Counted from the stretch's first letter, positions 1 to 8,501 are shown. The stretch is 44,862 nucleotides of DNA from CAZKKF01 sp964553285 (GCA_964553285.1 CAZKKF010000005.1:1-44862), one strand, 5' to 3'. Notes: generated by a model from the letters alone, not told the origin. Translations and numbers: made by a program.

Positions 1-201
1 CCCCTTGCCTCCGTGCTTGTCCTGCTCTATCTCCACTTTATCGCCCACCAGCACCTTGATTCTATACATGCGCATCTTGCCGGAAAGGTAGGCAATGGTC
101 TGCCCCCCGCCTCCATCAAGCTCAATACGAAACATGGTATTGGGCAGAGCCTCGGTAACCATTCCTGTTAGCAGTTTTTTGTCTGGATTTATATTAGCCA
201 T
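1..201 (-). CDS. infA: Translation initiation factor IF-1, 3' end cut by window edge
   Basis: Reading back from an ATG at 199-201, 67 codons stay open to the window edge. The protein has the IF-1 OB-fold signature: EALPNTMFRIEL near the start, then SGKMRMYRIKVLVGDKV. IF-1 binds the ribosomal A site during initiation. The family is about 72 residues, so only about five C-terminal residues are missing. It starts 19 bases after the stop of the upstream membrane-protein gene, so the two may be cotranscribed. No clear Shine-Dalgarno motif precedes the start. A four-glycine run replaces the usual loop residues, which is unremarkable. The identification is secure. Confidence 0.95.
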   Translation of the reverse strand, partial: MANINPDKKLLTGMVTEALPNTMFRIELDGGGGQTIAYLSGKMRMYRIKVLVGDKVEIEQDKHGGKG

Positions 202-220
202 AGATTGTTCAATGGCTATC

Positions 221-1606
221 TTATCTTGGCTCTATGACTATGTCTATACGCTTTGGGTTGTCGGGAATACTTTTCTTCCACATGGGGCTTACCAAGACCC
301 TGGCCGAATCTATCTCGGCTATGGGAGCAATGGCCACCGTGATAGCGCCTTTGCCCACGCCAAGCAATGCCTCTCTTACGGCCTCCTGGTTTACATTACC
401 CACGAGCACCGGATTGCCGGAAACAGAGAAGCCAAAAGACTGATCAGATGCGGGATTGAAGTCTTGATCTTCAACAATGAGCTCAAACTCGCCTTCGTTT
501 TCAATAGTCAGATTTATATTTGATATTGAGCTGTTTAGATTGCCGGCCAAAAATGCGGCCAGAGCCTGTTTGGAGACAGCAACGGCATGCATGGTGCCAC
601 GCTCATTCAGCCTCACGGTGTTTCCCCTGGCTTCTGTTTGGGGTAATGATTCATATCCCATGAATATGGAATCTCTGACAAGGAAGTATCCTTCCGGCAC
701 CTGGCCGAGTATCTGGCTCTCCAGGTTTGAAAATATTTGCCCCTGCATGGTGGACCTTGCAGACTCAAGCTCGCTTGGAGCAACCACACGCACGGTGCCC
801 ATAAAACCCTCGGCCATTGCGGTCTTTGATCTGGCATACATTGTGGTGTACCTTGGGTCGCCCTCAAAACCGGGAATAGTGAAGTCCTTAAGACCTATGT
901 TGTACTTTTCACCGGGCTCATCGGCATATACAACGGCCTCTATACTTCCGGGCACCACTTCCCCGTCAACAGTCTTGCGGCCGGGCACCACCACCGACTC
1001 GTCTATTCTGTATATAAGACCTTCCGGAGTTTCAAAACGAGTGTTTCTGATGAGTCGCTGGTCTTCGGACGAATGGTTGTTATATATAACAATAGTACCG
1101 TGTGATTTTCTCTCCACCATTTCCTCTCCGGTTGCCGTTACAGACACATTTGCCTCGCCGGACACAGACACCACCTCAAAAGGCAGTGCCCCTGCCGCGC
1201 CGCTTCTCTCCGCTCTAAACTGCTGATTGGTGGATATAGCATCTCTCTTTGGGGTGATAAATACTTCCGCATTGGCACCCAAAGTCATTACCACAAAAGA
1301 AGCCAGGACAACGCCAACCGCAAGGAGAGAATATTTTATATAGGTTTTCTTTCTTCTGGCGGCCTTGTATCTGTTGGCGGAAGCATCAAAAGAAGGAGCC
1401 TCCGGCACGCCCGCAACGGGGTTGGTGGTAAAAGGTATGTGATCATCTGGAGCTTCTTCCACAACACGAGCGCTACTCCTGCGGGGAGGGGGGGTGGGCG
1501 TGGGGGCGGAAGCGGCAACTGGTTTTTTCCTGTGCGGAGGAATAGGAATATTTCTTATAGATCTTCTCTCGGGCGGCACAATGTCTTGAAATGTTTTCTT
1601 TGCCAT
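221..1606 (-). CDS. Membrane-anchored baseplate-J-like protein
   Basis: 461 residues. An N-terminal cytoplasmic tail of about 85 residues is rich in Pro, Ser and Arg. One membrane segment follows at about residues 92-110 (YSLLAVGVVLASFVVMTLG), then a large extracytoplasmic part. Residues about 165-265 resemble the baseplate-J/gp47 fold: GTIVIYNN, then TRFETPEGLIYRID, VPGSIEAVVYADEPGEKYN and a Gly-Asp turn. Proteins of this kind, called baseplate-J-like on weak similarity, are common in Patescibacteria, where their role is unknown. No phage or secretion genes lie beside it, so a surface or adhesion structure is more likely than a tail baseplate. The family link is from memory of motifs, not a search. 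A TACAAT -10 box lies 11 bases before the ATG. Confidence 0.6.
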   Translation of the reverse strand: MAKKTFQDIVPPERRSIRNIPIPPHRKKPVAASAPTPTPPPRRSSARVVEEAPDDHIPFTTNPVAGVPEAPSFDASANRYKAARRKKTYIKYSLLAVGVVLASFVVMTLGANAEVFITPKRDAISTNQQFRAERSGAAGALPFEVVSVSGEANVSVTATGEEMVERKSHGTIVIYNNHSSEDQRLIRNTRFETPEGLIYRIDESVVVPGRKTVDGEVVPGSIEAVVYADEPGEKYNIGLKDFTIPGFEGDPRYTTMYARSKTAMAEGFMGTVRVVAPSELESARSTMQGQIFSNLESQILGQVPEGYFLVRDSIFMGYESLPQTEARGNTVRLNERGTMHAVAVSKQALAAFLAGNLNSSISNINLTIENEGEFELIVEDQDFNPASDQSFGFSVSGNPVLVGNVNQEAVREALLGVGKGAITVAIAPIAEIDSARVLVSPMWKKSIPDNPKRIDIVIEPR

Positions 1607-1617
1607 AGGTGCTTACT

Positions 1618-1623
1618 ATTGTA
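1618..1623 (-). promoter_or_regulatory. -10 box of the baseplate-J-like gene
   Basis: On the minus strand TACAAT ends 11 bases before the ATG at 1606. Transcription would start within about five bases of the start codon, leaving almost no leader. No convincing -35 box was found. Confidence 0.45.
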
Positions 1624-1643
1624 ACCTAAAAAATCACCGGCAT

Positions 1644-3248
1644 CTATTTTAACACTGCTTTGATTCTTCTTACACCCTGGGATACAGCTTCTTCTTTGGC
1701 TATTTCAAACACGCCAAGCTCTGATGTGTTTGAAACATGCGGCCCGCCGCAAAACTCTTTTGAATATGCACTGTCCATGTCACTGCCGATAAAATAAACA
1801 CTTACCTCGTCCGGATATTTTTCTTCAAAAAAGTGCAGTGCTCCGGTTTTCTCCGCCTCCTCTCGCGGCAAGACTGCCCTATTTACGGGTAGAGCTTCTT
1901 TTATCTTTTGGTTGACCAGGTTTTCAACAGACTTTTTTTCTTCGTCCGTCATCTTGCGCGAAAAAGCAAAATCAAAACGCAACCTCTCCGGCGTAATATT
2001 GCTTCCCTTCTGCTGTACTTCAGGCCCCAGGATATCTCTTAGTGCCTGATGCAGAAGATGCGTTGCGGTGTGGTACTTCACGCTCATCTCGCTCGTATCC
2101 GCAAGGCCTCCCTTAAACTTCTGTTCGGCTCCGGCACGGGAGACTTCCTGATGTCGCTTAAAATCTTCTTCAAATTTTAATCTATCAATGCCAATACCCT
2201 TATCGCGTGCAATTTCCTCTGTCAGTTCAATGGGAAAACCGTACGAAGTAAAGAGAACAAAAGGGTCCACGCCTTTTTCAAACTGCTTCAAGCCGCTCTC
2301 AAGGGTTTCTTCAAACTTTTTCTTTTCCTCTGCAAAAACAGGCGAATCAATGCTTAGCGATAAGTTTTTGGTATGAACATACATAAGAGCGCGGCGTATC
2401 AGACGGCGCAATATATAACCCTGGTCTTTGTTGGATGGCACCAGGCCATCTGATATAAGAGCCTTGATAGCGCGTGAGTGGTCTGCGATGATGCGCTCCT
2501 CCCGAGTCTTTTCATTATTAAATAAATCCGTCTCATACACGTTATCTTTTCCCTGCACTTGCACCATAAGCCTCTCAAGTCCCATGCCGGTATCAATGCC
2601 CATAACAGGAAGCTTGGAAAGAGTAGCCTTGCCTTGATTCAGCTCTTCCCTTGAGCCATCACAAAAGTATTCATTAAAAACTATGTTCCATATTTCTACA
2701 TCTTCGCCGTTTGCGTTTTTGCAATAAATCTCCGTAGTCGGTCCGCATGGCCCCGAAGTGCCTGTCGGCCCCCAGAACACATCCTCGCCATCTTCTCTTA
2801 CATCCGATACGCCCAGTTTCTCCCAGACTTTTTTTGATTCCTCGTCTTTTGGCACGTTCTCGCTTCCCTTGTAGAAAGTGACATAGGAAATTTTCAGGCC
2901 AAGCTCCTTGGTAATGAAGTCATGCGCATAGGTGATAGCTTCTTCCCGTCCATACCCGCCAAAGGAGAAGTTACCAAGCATTTCAAAAAAAGTAAGGTGG
3001 GTATCATCCCCCACTTCTTCAATATCCGAAGTGCGAATACAGCGCTGAGCGGAAACAACATTCTTTGAGCCGAAATCCTTTTCCGCATCTTTTTCTCCGG
3101 TGTAATAGGGTTTGAACTGCTGCATGCCTGCAGTGGTAAAAAGCACCGAGGAATCCTCTGCCGGCACAAGCGAAGCCGAAGGCACCGCCTTGTGTCCCCT
3201 TTCCTCAAAAAAACTTAAGAATTTTTGCCTTACTTCCTGGGATGTCAT
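1644..3248 (-). CDS. alaS: Alanyl-tRNA synthetase, compact form without C-Ala domain
   Basis: 534 residues against about 875 in most bacteria. It charges tRNA-Ala in the cytoplasm. The class II catalytic core is intact at the N-terminus: LFTTAGMQQFKPY, RCIRTSDIEEVG, THLTFFEMLGNFSFG and, later, GIDTGMGLERL. The tRNA-recognition region is shortened (RIIADHSRAIKALISDG, then YILRRLIRRA). The editing domain keeps both metal-binding pairs, HTATHLLHQAL and CGGPH. The protein ends right after it, so the DHHA1/C-Ala domain that helps bind the tRNA elbow is absent. Mini-AlaRS proteins of this type are known from reduced genomes. The last codon is followed by a normal stop, with no sign of a frameshift. 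It starts nine bases after the M29 peptidase gene ends, so it is probably in one transcript with it. Confidence 0.95.
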   Translation of the reverse strand: MTSQEVRQKFLSFFEERGHKAVPSASLVPAEDSSVLFTTAGMQQFKPYYTGEKDAEKDFGSKNVVSAQRCIRTSDIEEVGDDTHLTFFEMLGNFSFGGYGREEAITYAHDFITKELGLKISYVTFYKGSENVPKDEESKKVWEKLGVSDVREDGEDVFWGPTGTSGPCGPTTEIYCKNANGEDVEIWNIVFNEYFCDGSREELNQGKATLSKLPVMGIDTGMGLERLMVQVQGKDNVYETDLFNNEKTREERIIADHSRAIKALISDGLVPSNKDQGYILRRLIRRALMYVHTKNLSLSIDSPVFAEEKKKFEETLESGLKQFEKGVDPFVLFTSYGFPIELTEEIARDKGIGIDRLKFEEDFKRHQEVSRAGAEQKFKGGLADTSEMSVKYHTATHLLHQALRDILGPEVQQKGSNITPERLRFDFAFSRKMTDEEKKSVENLVNQKIKEALPVNRAVLPREEAEKTGALHFFEEKYPDEVSVYFIGSDMDSAYSKEFCGGPHVSNTSELGVFEIAKEEAVSQGVRRIKAVLK

Positions 3249-3257
3249 GATTTTGGC

Positions 3258-4487
3258 TTAAAGTGTAAACTGCCCGTTTTTGTATATCACTTTGCTTTTG
3301 CCGTTTGGAAGATAGGCGGTTACAGTGCGCGGGGCGGTAGAGATAATGTCGGTGTGTACCGAAGAATCGTTATAGCCCAGCTTCTCCCACTCTGCTTTGG
3401 ATACTTTACCTGGATCTCCCGTATAACAGTCGTGATACGAGCTACCCAGCGCAATGTGGGTATTGCCATGTACGCCTCCTATATTCTCATCATACAAAGT
3501 TTCAGCCATAAACCTGGTAATGCGAGAAAATCTTTTGTCGGTCAGAGAATACTCTCCAACCTTGTCGGCATTTTTTGTTGCAATCATGGCCTTAAGCACT
3601 CTCTCGTTCTTTCTGGCTTTGCTCTTTATCACTCGCCCATCTTCAAACCAAAGCTCTATTCCCTCTATAAGTGAACCATACCGGTATAGTGGTTGATTGA
3701 AACGTATCCAGCCGTTCGTACCCCGCCAATCCGGAGAAGTGAATATTTCAAAGCTTGGAATATTTCTGCCCGTACCACCATTCCAGGCTCTCTTCTCACC
3801 TATTTTTATCCAGAGATCTGCATCGGGCCCTTCAACATGAAGACGATCAATTTTTAGTTTGTTCAATTTTTGCCTGTACTTCTCAATGCCATCGGCCACT
3901 TTTTTCCACTCCTTTATTGGATCTTTTTTGTCCAAGAAACAAGCTTTGATTATCTGATCCCAGTATTCCTTTTCGTTCATCTTGGCTTCTTTCGCCATGG
4001 CCTTGGTACCATATAGACCCAATGTCCAGGTGAAATTGCCTTTGTTTTCTTTTTCGTTCCTCCAGTCGTTTGCAGGCTTCCACGCCTCGCCTCTTATCAT
4101 CATTTTTTTCGGATCAACCCCTTTCATGGCACTCTTGTCGGTCTCCGCGATGATGAAGATGGAGTGATCAATATCTTCAATCTGACCTCGAATGAGCCTG
4201 TCTGGAAAATGCTTCAACTGATCTTCATTTGCAAGAAGAAAGAAGTCTTTGCTTTTGAAAAACTTGTCATCGCTAGGCAGAAGGCGGCCTATGGTATGTC
4301 CTCCGCTTCTCCAAATAGCTTTCAGTATTTCCACATACAAGGGCTTTGCCACCTCCGGCACCTGTACCAGTACCGTGTCGTTTTTCTTTATACCGGAGCC
4401 GCCTATGCGCGCACCGCCGCCCAGAGCAAAGTTCACCAGTACCTTGGCGTAGTTTTCCAATATTTTCTTTGGTGGTATATACGTCAT
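3258..4487 (-). CDS. M29-family aminopeptidase
   Basis: 409 residues, the usual length for M29 (AmpS/aminopeptidase T) cocatalytic metallo-exopeptidases. The diagnostic C-terminal half is present: GRNIPSFEIFTSPDWRGTNG, IEGIELWFEDGRV, then AETLYDENIGGVHGNTHIALG and NDSSVHTDII. Within these lie the Glu, His and Asp residues expected to bind the two metal ions. The product would trim N-terminal residues from cytosolic peptides, since no signal peptide is seen. A -10-like TATATT ends six bases before the ATG, so the mRNA is probably leaderless. alaS follows nine bases after the stop. Confidence 0.88.
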   Translation of the reverse strand: MTYIPPKKILENYAKVLVNFALGGGARIGGSGIKKNDTVLVQVPEVAKPLYVEILKAIWRSGGHTIGRLLPSDDKFFKSKDFFLLANEDQLKHFPDRLIRGQIEDIDHSIFIIAETDKSAMKGVDPKKMMIRGEAWKPANDWRNEKENKGNFTWTLGLYGTKAMAKEAKMNEKEYWDQIIKACFLDKKDPIKEWKKVADGIEKYRQKLNKLKIDRLHVEGPDADLWIKIGEKRAWNGGTGRNIPSFEIFTSPDWRGTNGWIRFNQPLYRYGSLIEGIELWFEDGRVIKSKARKNERVLKAMIATKNADKVGEYSLTDKRFSRITRFMAETLYDENIGGVHGNTHIALGSSYHDCYTGDPGKVSKAEWEKLGYNDSSVHTDIISTAPRTVTAYLPNGKSKVIYKNGQFTL

Positions 4488-4493
4488 AGCGTA

Positions 4494-4499
4494 AATATA
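4494..4499 (-). promoter_or_regulatory. -10 box, likely leaderless M29 peptidase mRNA
   Basis: TATATT on the minus strand is separated from the ATG by six bases. This is the distance at which the first transcribed base would be the start codon itself. The -35 region is not consensus. Confidence 0.45.
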
Positions 4500-4520
4500 T
4501 CAGAAAATCTCGGTTATATC

Positions 4521-5132
4521 CTAAAAACCCTTAAGCACCTTAAAATCTTCAATCAAAACAGGTTTTTGGGACTGGGTATAAATGGCAACGGCCGGATGGT
4601 AGAGGGGCACTATGGTGATGGGGCCGTAGGGAGCCTTGGCGGGGATGGTCTTGCCATGAAGAGCGGATATGGACATAGTGTGCTCCGGGCAATCAAACTT
4701 GTTCAAAATATATGACATGGAAAATCGGCCAAGGGTCGCAAGCACGACGGGTCTGACGATTTCCAATTGCCTGTCAAGATACGGCCCATAAGAGGATATC
4801 TCTTCGGGCATGGGATCCCGATTGCTAGGCGGGCGGTCTTTGACGATGTTGGTGATGTACACGTCCTCCCTATTGATATCTATGGAGGCTAGCAGTTCAT
4901 CCAAAATCTTGCCGGCACGGCCAACAAAAGGCTTGCCTGTCATGGCTTCGTTTTTGCCCGGAGCTTCCCCTACAAACATGATTTTTGCAAAGTGGCTCCC
5001 GCTCCCAATAACCGGAAGCTGTTTGGTGGAAGTACGTTCTTTGTAAAGAGGCAGTTTGTCATTGGCCACTATCTCATCCCTTATGGCCTTGAGCATGTCA
5101 AACCTCTCCTGCTTTTCTTCTTCGCTAATCAT
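4521..5132 (-). CDS. Family-4-like uracil-DNA glycosylase lacking Fe-S cysteines
   Basis: 203 residues from the ATG at 5130-5132. A longer reading from 5294 would run into the upstream nuclease gene and adds a low-complexity basic tail, so I rejected it. Motif A (MFVGEAPGKNEAMTGKPFVGRAG), ITNIVKDRPPSNRDP and the C-terminal YHPA with a following LIEDF are typical of family 4 uracil-DNA glycosylases, which cut uracil out of DNA. Those enzymes normally carry four cysteines for a 4Fe-4S cluster. Here the positions read D in VKDRPP and Y in EISSYGPYL, the N-terminal Cys pair is missing, and the whole protein has a single Cys. It starts three bases after the stop of the PD-(D/E)XK nuclease gene, which suggests cotranscription. 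Activity without the cluster is an open question. Confidence 0.8.
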   Translation of the reverse strand: MISEEEKQERFDMLKAIRDEIVANDKLPLYKERTSTKQLPVIGSGSHFAKIMFVGEAPGKNEAMTGKPFVGRAGKILDELLASIDINREDVYITNIVKDRPPSNRDPMPEEISSYGPYLDRQLEIVRPVVLATLGRFSMSYILNKFDCPEHTMSISALHGKTIPAKAPYGPITIVPLYHPAVAIYTQSQKPVLIEDFKVLKGF

Positions 5133-5134
5133 AT

Positions 5135-5979
5135 TTATGAAAAGAGTGAATCCGCCTTTGGCGCAGGCGCGTCTTTCTTGCCTGCGTCTTTTCCGGAAGC
5201 GCTCTCCTTGGCCGCAGTCTCGGCTCTTGCCGCAGAGTATGCGCAAAAATCGCACTCGGAAGAAGGCTTGGGCATTTTTTCTTTCGTGAGGCACTTATTC
5301 ATCTTCATCAGCGTATCCGGCACCCAGGAATAATCCCCGTCGTAAGGAAGCAGGGTTATATCAAACTCCAGCTTGCCGTCCAGGGCCTCTTTATCCGCCC
5401 GTCCGTTTACATAGACGAAGTATCCCCTGTTTGAGATGGGGAAGCCAGCTTCTTTGAAAAGCCACTGGTACACCTCCATCTGCCTCTTGTATTGATTCTT
5501 CCACTCCTCGTCCAGAGTAGGGGTTTCGCTTTTTGCCGTAGCTTTGTAGTCCACCACTATGTATTGCCCGTCTGCGCCAAGCCACACGTCGTCCACGCCG
5601 CCGCGAACAAAAAAACCGCTCTCTTTGTGCATAGACGAAATACCGCGGCGCAGAGCATCGCGCCATTCATCCATCCTATCGTGAGAGAGAGGTACGGCAT
5701 CCACGCCATAGCTTTCTATCAAAGGATGCCTGGTCTGCTTCACCCTGTGCACGTCAAACTCTTTCTTGAGCAGAGTATCCACTGCGTTGTTGAGNNNNNN
5801 NNNNTGGGAAATCCGGGGGGACGGGCTATGCCGTGCCGCAGATCAAGAAAAAAACATCTCTCACACTGTACAAACAAATCTATCTTTGACCGCGATACGG
5901 TAAAGGGCTCGCCATGGGGGCCGTGCACCTGCGGGTCAAATATATTTCTGGTTCTTCTGGCTTTGTAATAAATGCTCAT
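5135..5979 (-). CDS. RecB/Cas4-like PD-(D/E)XK nuclease, interrupted by assembly gap
   Basis: The N-terminal part (5805-5979) has SRSKIDLFVQCERCFFLDLR, like the start of Cas4/RecB-type nucleases. The C-terminal part (5135-5794) has GGVDDVWL, then VVDYKAT, the QMEVYQWLF helix and a CDFC pair. These match the PD-(D/E)XK core and the QxxxY motif of this family. The CxxC pairs at the two ends could hold an Fe-S cluster or zinc. The two parts lie in different frames across the ten N bases. They join in frame if the true gap is 2, 5 or 8 bases, giving ...GFP-x-LNNAVDTLLKKEF. The ATG overlaps the stop of the upstream nuclease gene by four bases (ATGA). The C-terminus is Ala/Lys-rich. The role is probably DNA end processing; a defence role cannot be excluded. 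Confidence 0.75.
5795..5804. other. Assembly gap (10 N)
   Basis: Ten N bases lie inside the PD-(D/E)XK nuclease gene. The length is a placeholder, since the flanking reading frames join only for gaps of 2 mod 3 bases. Confidence 0.97.
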
Positions 5980-6800
5980 AGGGAATTTATTTCCTCAAGA
6001 ACTTTTTGCCTTTCTTCATCGCTTATGGGAAGTTGGGCGAGAAACTCCGGCTCTTCGGCCAGCGTCTGGCAGAGCACAACACCCCGCGCCAGCAAACTCT
6101 GCTTATGTGTTTGCGAAAGAGAAGAAAGGCAGGTGATGGGATGCACCTTGGCCTCAAGTATCATGTCCTGCAGATTGCCTTTTTCCGGATAATTCCACCC
6201 CACAAGAGTAAGCCCCTTGCACTCCGCATAGTGAACGGCGGTTGACGTGAACTTGGTATTGGTAATGAGCCAGCCCTCGTCCACGTGCCTCTCCTTGCCG
6301 TACAAAAATATATTGGGCAAAAGGTCGTCCATCCTGGCTTTTATATAAAGCACCACTTTGAGATCGGACTTCACCCCAAGCTCGTTGTGGAACTTGGCCT
6401 CCATCATGATGAGCTTGTCATCGTTCCAGGCCACCACGTCCACCTCGTGCTCCACGCACGCTCCAAGCACCACCTCGCGGGTCTTGGTCTCAAAACCTTT
6501 TTTCTTGAAAATCTGCTCTATGAAATTTTCAAAAGGAAAACCCGACGGCCCCAAATCCATAACAGCGCGGCGCAAAGAATATCTGCGGGCCGCCGACTCC
6601 TGCCGCTCACGCAAAAGCTCAAAGGCCTCCCTGTATATTTCGGCAGTCCTCATGCCGTCCAACAAACCTTTCTCTACCTCGCTCACCACATCGCTTGAAA
6701 GCGCCTTGTCGGCGCCGGACCTCATAAGGGAACCTAAAAGCTTCTCCGGCATGAATGGCTCTCTTTCGCCGTTCGCCTTAACAATCATTATTTGGGACAT
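5976..6800 (-). CDS. ATP-cone plus Mrr-like restriction endonuclease fold protein
   Basis: 274 residues from the ATG at 6798-6800; an upstream TTG at 6830 is less likely. Residues about 5-90 form an ATP-cone: IVKANGEREPFMPEKLLGSLMRSGAD, followed by EIYREAFELLRE and a Tyr-Ser-Leu-Arg helix. Residues about 95-170 resemble the Mrr/PD-(D/E)XK fold: FENFIEQIFKKKGFET, HEVDVVAWNDDKLIMMEAKFHN, with the Asp and the Glu-x-Lys of the active site. The C-terminal part (about 190-274) is a helical domain I do not recognise. ATP-cones usually sense nucleotides in ribonucleotide reductases. Fusion to a nuclease domain points to nucleotide-controlled DNA cleavage, which is inference. The next gene begins inside its stop codon. 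Confidence 0.75.
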   Translation of the reverse strand: MSQIMIVKANGEREPFMPEKLLGSLMRSGADKALSSDVVSEVEKGLLDGMRTAEIYREAFELLRERQESAARRYSLRRAVMDLGPSGFPFENFIEQIFKKKGFETKTREVVLGACVEHEVDVVAWNDDKLIMMEAKFHNELGVKSDLKVVLYIKARMDDLLPNIFLYGKERHVDEGWLITNTKFTSTAVHYAECKGLTLVGWNYPEKGNLQDMILEAKVHPITCLSSLSQTHKQSLLARGVVLCQTLAEEPEFLAQLPISDEERQKVLEEINSL

Positions 6801-6850
6801 ATACAAGAAAGTATAACCCAACAAAAGCAAAAGCCCATGTTTAGTTTGCG

Positions 6851-7951
6851 CTAGGAAACCGCCCTCACGCTCGCCATGATTCCCCCTCCTATCATTCTTT
6901 TCCCATCATAAAAAACCGCCGACTGGCCGGGGGCAAGAAACTGCCCCTTGGGGAAGATAACGCTCCACTTCTTGCCTCGCCTGGACACTTCCACCGGCAA
7001 AAGCGCCCCCCTGTGCCTTACCCGAGCAAGACCTCTGAAGCCTTCCCTGCCGGCAGAAGAGCTGTTGAAGCGCGTATCTTCTAGCACCGCCTCCTGGCGC
7101 TCCTTGAGCGGGCCGTGGTCCACTGTGAGAGTGTTTTTGGCCACACTCTTCCCAACCACATACAGAGGCTCTGTACCTTCGTGGGAAAATCCATGCCTCT
7201 CCCCCACCGTATAGAGTCTCACGCCATCGTGCGTGCCCACTTTCTTGCCCGCCGCATCAAGCACCGCGCCTTTTTTGTGAGGCACTCTCTTTGACACAAA
7301 CTCTTTCATATCTATAGGCCCGAGAAAGCACACCCCCTGGCTGTCTTTCTTTTGAGCCACAGGCAAACCCGCCTTTGCGGCGATCTTTCTCACCTCAACC
7401 TTTGTAATATCGCCAAGCGGAAAAATAATTTTCGGATAAAGCTCCTGCTTCACCGCCCAAAGAAAATACGTCTGGTCTTTTTCTTTGTCCTTGGGCTCTT
7501 GTATAGACCACTCTCCACTTTTGTCTTGCCCAAGCTTGGCGTAGTGTCCGGTGGCAATAAAATCCGCCCCCTGCTCCATGGCAAACTTCATCAAGATGCC
7601 AAACTTTATCTCTCTGTTGCAGAGGATATCAGGGTTCGGAGTGTTGCCTCTTTTGTACTCTTTTATCATCTCATCCACCACCAGGTGCTTGTATTCCTTT
7701 TCGGCATCAAGAGTAATGAGAGGAATACCAAGGTACGCCGCCACTCGCATAGCGTCCCTCCTGTCTTCCTTCCACTGACACACCTCCCCGGGTGGAGTCC
7801 ATGAGGAGACGAAAACCCCATGCACGTCATATCCCTGCTTCTTGAGGAGAAGCGCCGAGACGGAAGAGTCCACTCCGCCCGACATTCCCACAAAGACCTT
7901 GCTTCCGGCTTTGCTTTTTATATTTTTTTTAGCGACTTTTTTCATTGACAT
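6851..7951 (-). CDS. mnmA: tRNA-specific 2-thiouridylase MnmA
   Basis: 366 residues, the normal length. It installs the 2-thio group on U34 of Lys, Glu and Gln tRNAs. The PP-loop GMSGGVDSSVSALLL begins near residue 22. The catalytic cysteines are in DILCNREIKFG and in GVCFLG. ATGHYAK and the KDQTYFLW segment are typical. The C-terminal domain has the usual basic sheet region (RHRGALLPVEV, QSAVFYDG). A Lys-rich N-terminal extension of about 17 residues is unremarkable. It lies upstream of the nuclease/glycosylase group on the same strand with a gap of about 50 bases, so linked transcription is possible. Confidence 0.96.
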   Translation of the reverse strand: MSMKKVAKKNIKSKAGSKVFVGMSGGVDSSVSALLLKKQGYDVHGVFVSSWTPPGEVCQWKEDRRDAMRVAAYLGIPLITLDAEKEYKHLVVDEMIKEYKRGNTPNPDILCNREIKFGILMKFAMEQGADFIATGHYAKLGQDKSGEWSIQEPKDKEKDQTYFLWAVKQELYPKIIFPLGDITKVEVRKIAAKAGLPVAQKKDSQGVCFLGPIDMKEFVSKRVPHKKGAVLDAAGKKVGTHDGVRLYTVGERHGFSHEGTEPLYVVGKSVAKNTLTVDHGPLKERQEAVLEDTRFNSSSAGREGFRGLARVRHRGALLPVEVSRRGKKWSVIFPKGQFLAPGQSAVFYDGKRMIGGGIMASVRAVS

Positions 7952-7984
7952 GGCAACTCTACCTTCATGTCACAAGTTTTTCAA

Positions 7985-8029
7985 ATACAAAAAAGGGCCG
8001 TATGGGATAGCGAATATCCCATACGGCCC
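7985..8029 (-). terminator. Intrinsic terminator of the Trp-rich orphan gene
   Basis: A perfect 15-bp stem (7995-8009 with 8015-8029) has a five-base loop. On the minus strand it is followed by six T bases. It lies 17 bases after the stop codon of the gene at 8047-8394 and insulates that gene from mnmA. Confidence 0.9.
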
Positions 8030-8046
8030 GGTACAACACACCCCGA

Positions 8047-8394
8047 CTAACCTGCGAGGAGAGCGGGCCCGACGCTGTACCAGTCATAGCTGAGCCAGCG
8101 CCAGTTCACGATGACCTCGCCACCGCGCCAGTCGAGGCACGGGACGCAGCGGTAGCCGTCGCGGTCCTGAGCGCTCTTCCAGAGGTAGACCCACTTTCCC
8201 TTGAACTCTTCCGGGTAAGTGGAAGGGTTGGCGAGCCAACCCTTGATGAGGTCATCCTCAAGGGAGAAACAACGGTCAATGAGACCAGTCTTCTTGAGGT
8301 GGGCCTCCAGGTCGTAGCCACTGATCCACGGAGCGGTCTTCTTCTTCTCGTGGAAGTAGAGGGTGAGGTTCGGCTCCGGAGTCATCCAGCTCAT
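8047..8394 (-). CDS. Trp-rich orphan protein (cassette)
   Basis: 115 residues from ATG 8392-8394, chosen because AAGGAG lies six bases upstream; a GTG at 8442 lacks such support. I do not recognise the family. The protein is soluble and rich in aromatic residues, with nine Trp, including GKWVYLWKS, CLDWRGG and NWRWLSYDWYS. The C-terminal half looks like short beta strands with repeated W-x-W patterns. One CxxC-like pair occurs (CVPC). Codons favour G or C at the third base more than in neighbouring genes. It is a self-contained unit with a consensus promoter at 8502-8530, a leader of about 100 bases that can pair over the Shine-Dalgarno, and a strong terminator. It shares no operon with mltG or mnmA. 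Confidence 0.8.
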   Translation of the reverse strand: MSWMTPEPNLTLYFHEKKKTAPWISGYDLEAHLKKTGLIDRCFSLEDDLIKGWLANPSTYPEEFKGKWVYLWKSAQDRDGYRCVPCLDWRGGEVIVNWRWLSYDWYSVGPALLAG

Positions 8395-8402
8395 TGCGCT
8401 CT

Positions 8403-8444
8403 CCTTGGGCTCAGTTGCCCGAAGATTTAGCCTCTCACCCAAGG
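8403..8444 (-). promoter_or_regulatory. Leader hairpin overlapping the ribosome-binding site
   Basis: In the leader of the Trp-rich gene, CCTTGGG pairs with CCCAAGG (8438-8444 with 8403-8409, seven base pairs). The second arm contains the AAGG of the AAGGAG Shine-Dalgarno. A smaller stem, GGGC with GCCC, lies inside the loop. If it forms, translation would be held off. Whether it responds to anything is unknown. Confidence 0.45.
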
Positions 8445-8501
8445 CGGGGCGGCGGATTATTCCGCATGGGAAGGTACTGTTTTACCTACCCTTCTACCCC
8501 C

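Noticed and set aside
4521..5294. Longer 257-residue start for the UDG-like gene
   Set aside because: The extra 54 residues overlap the upstream nuclease gene and do not match the family.
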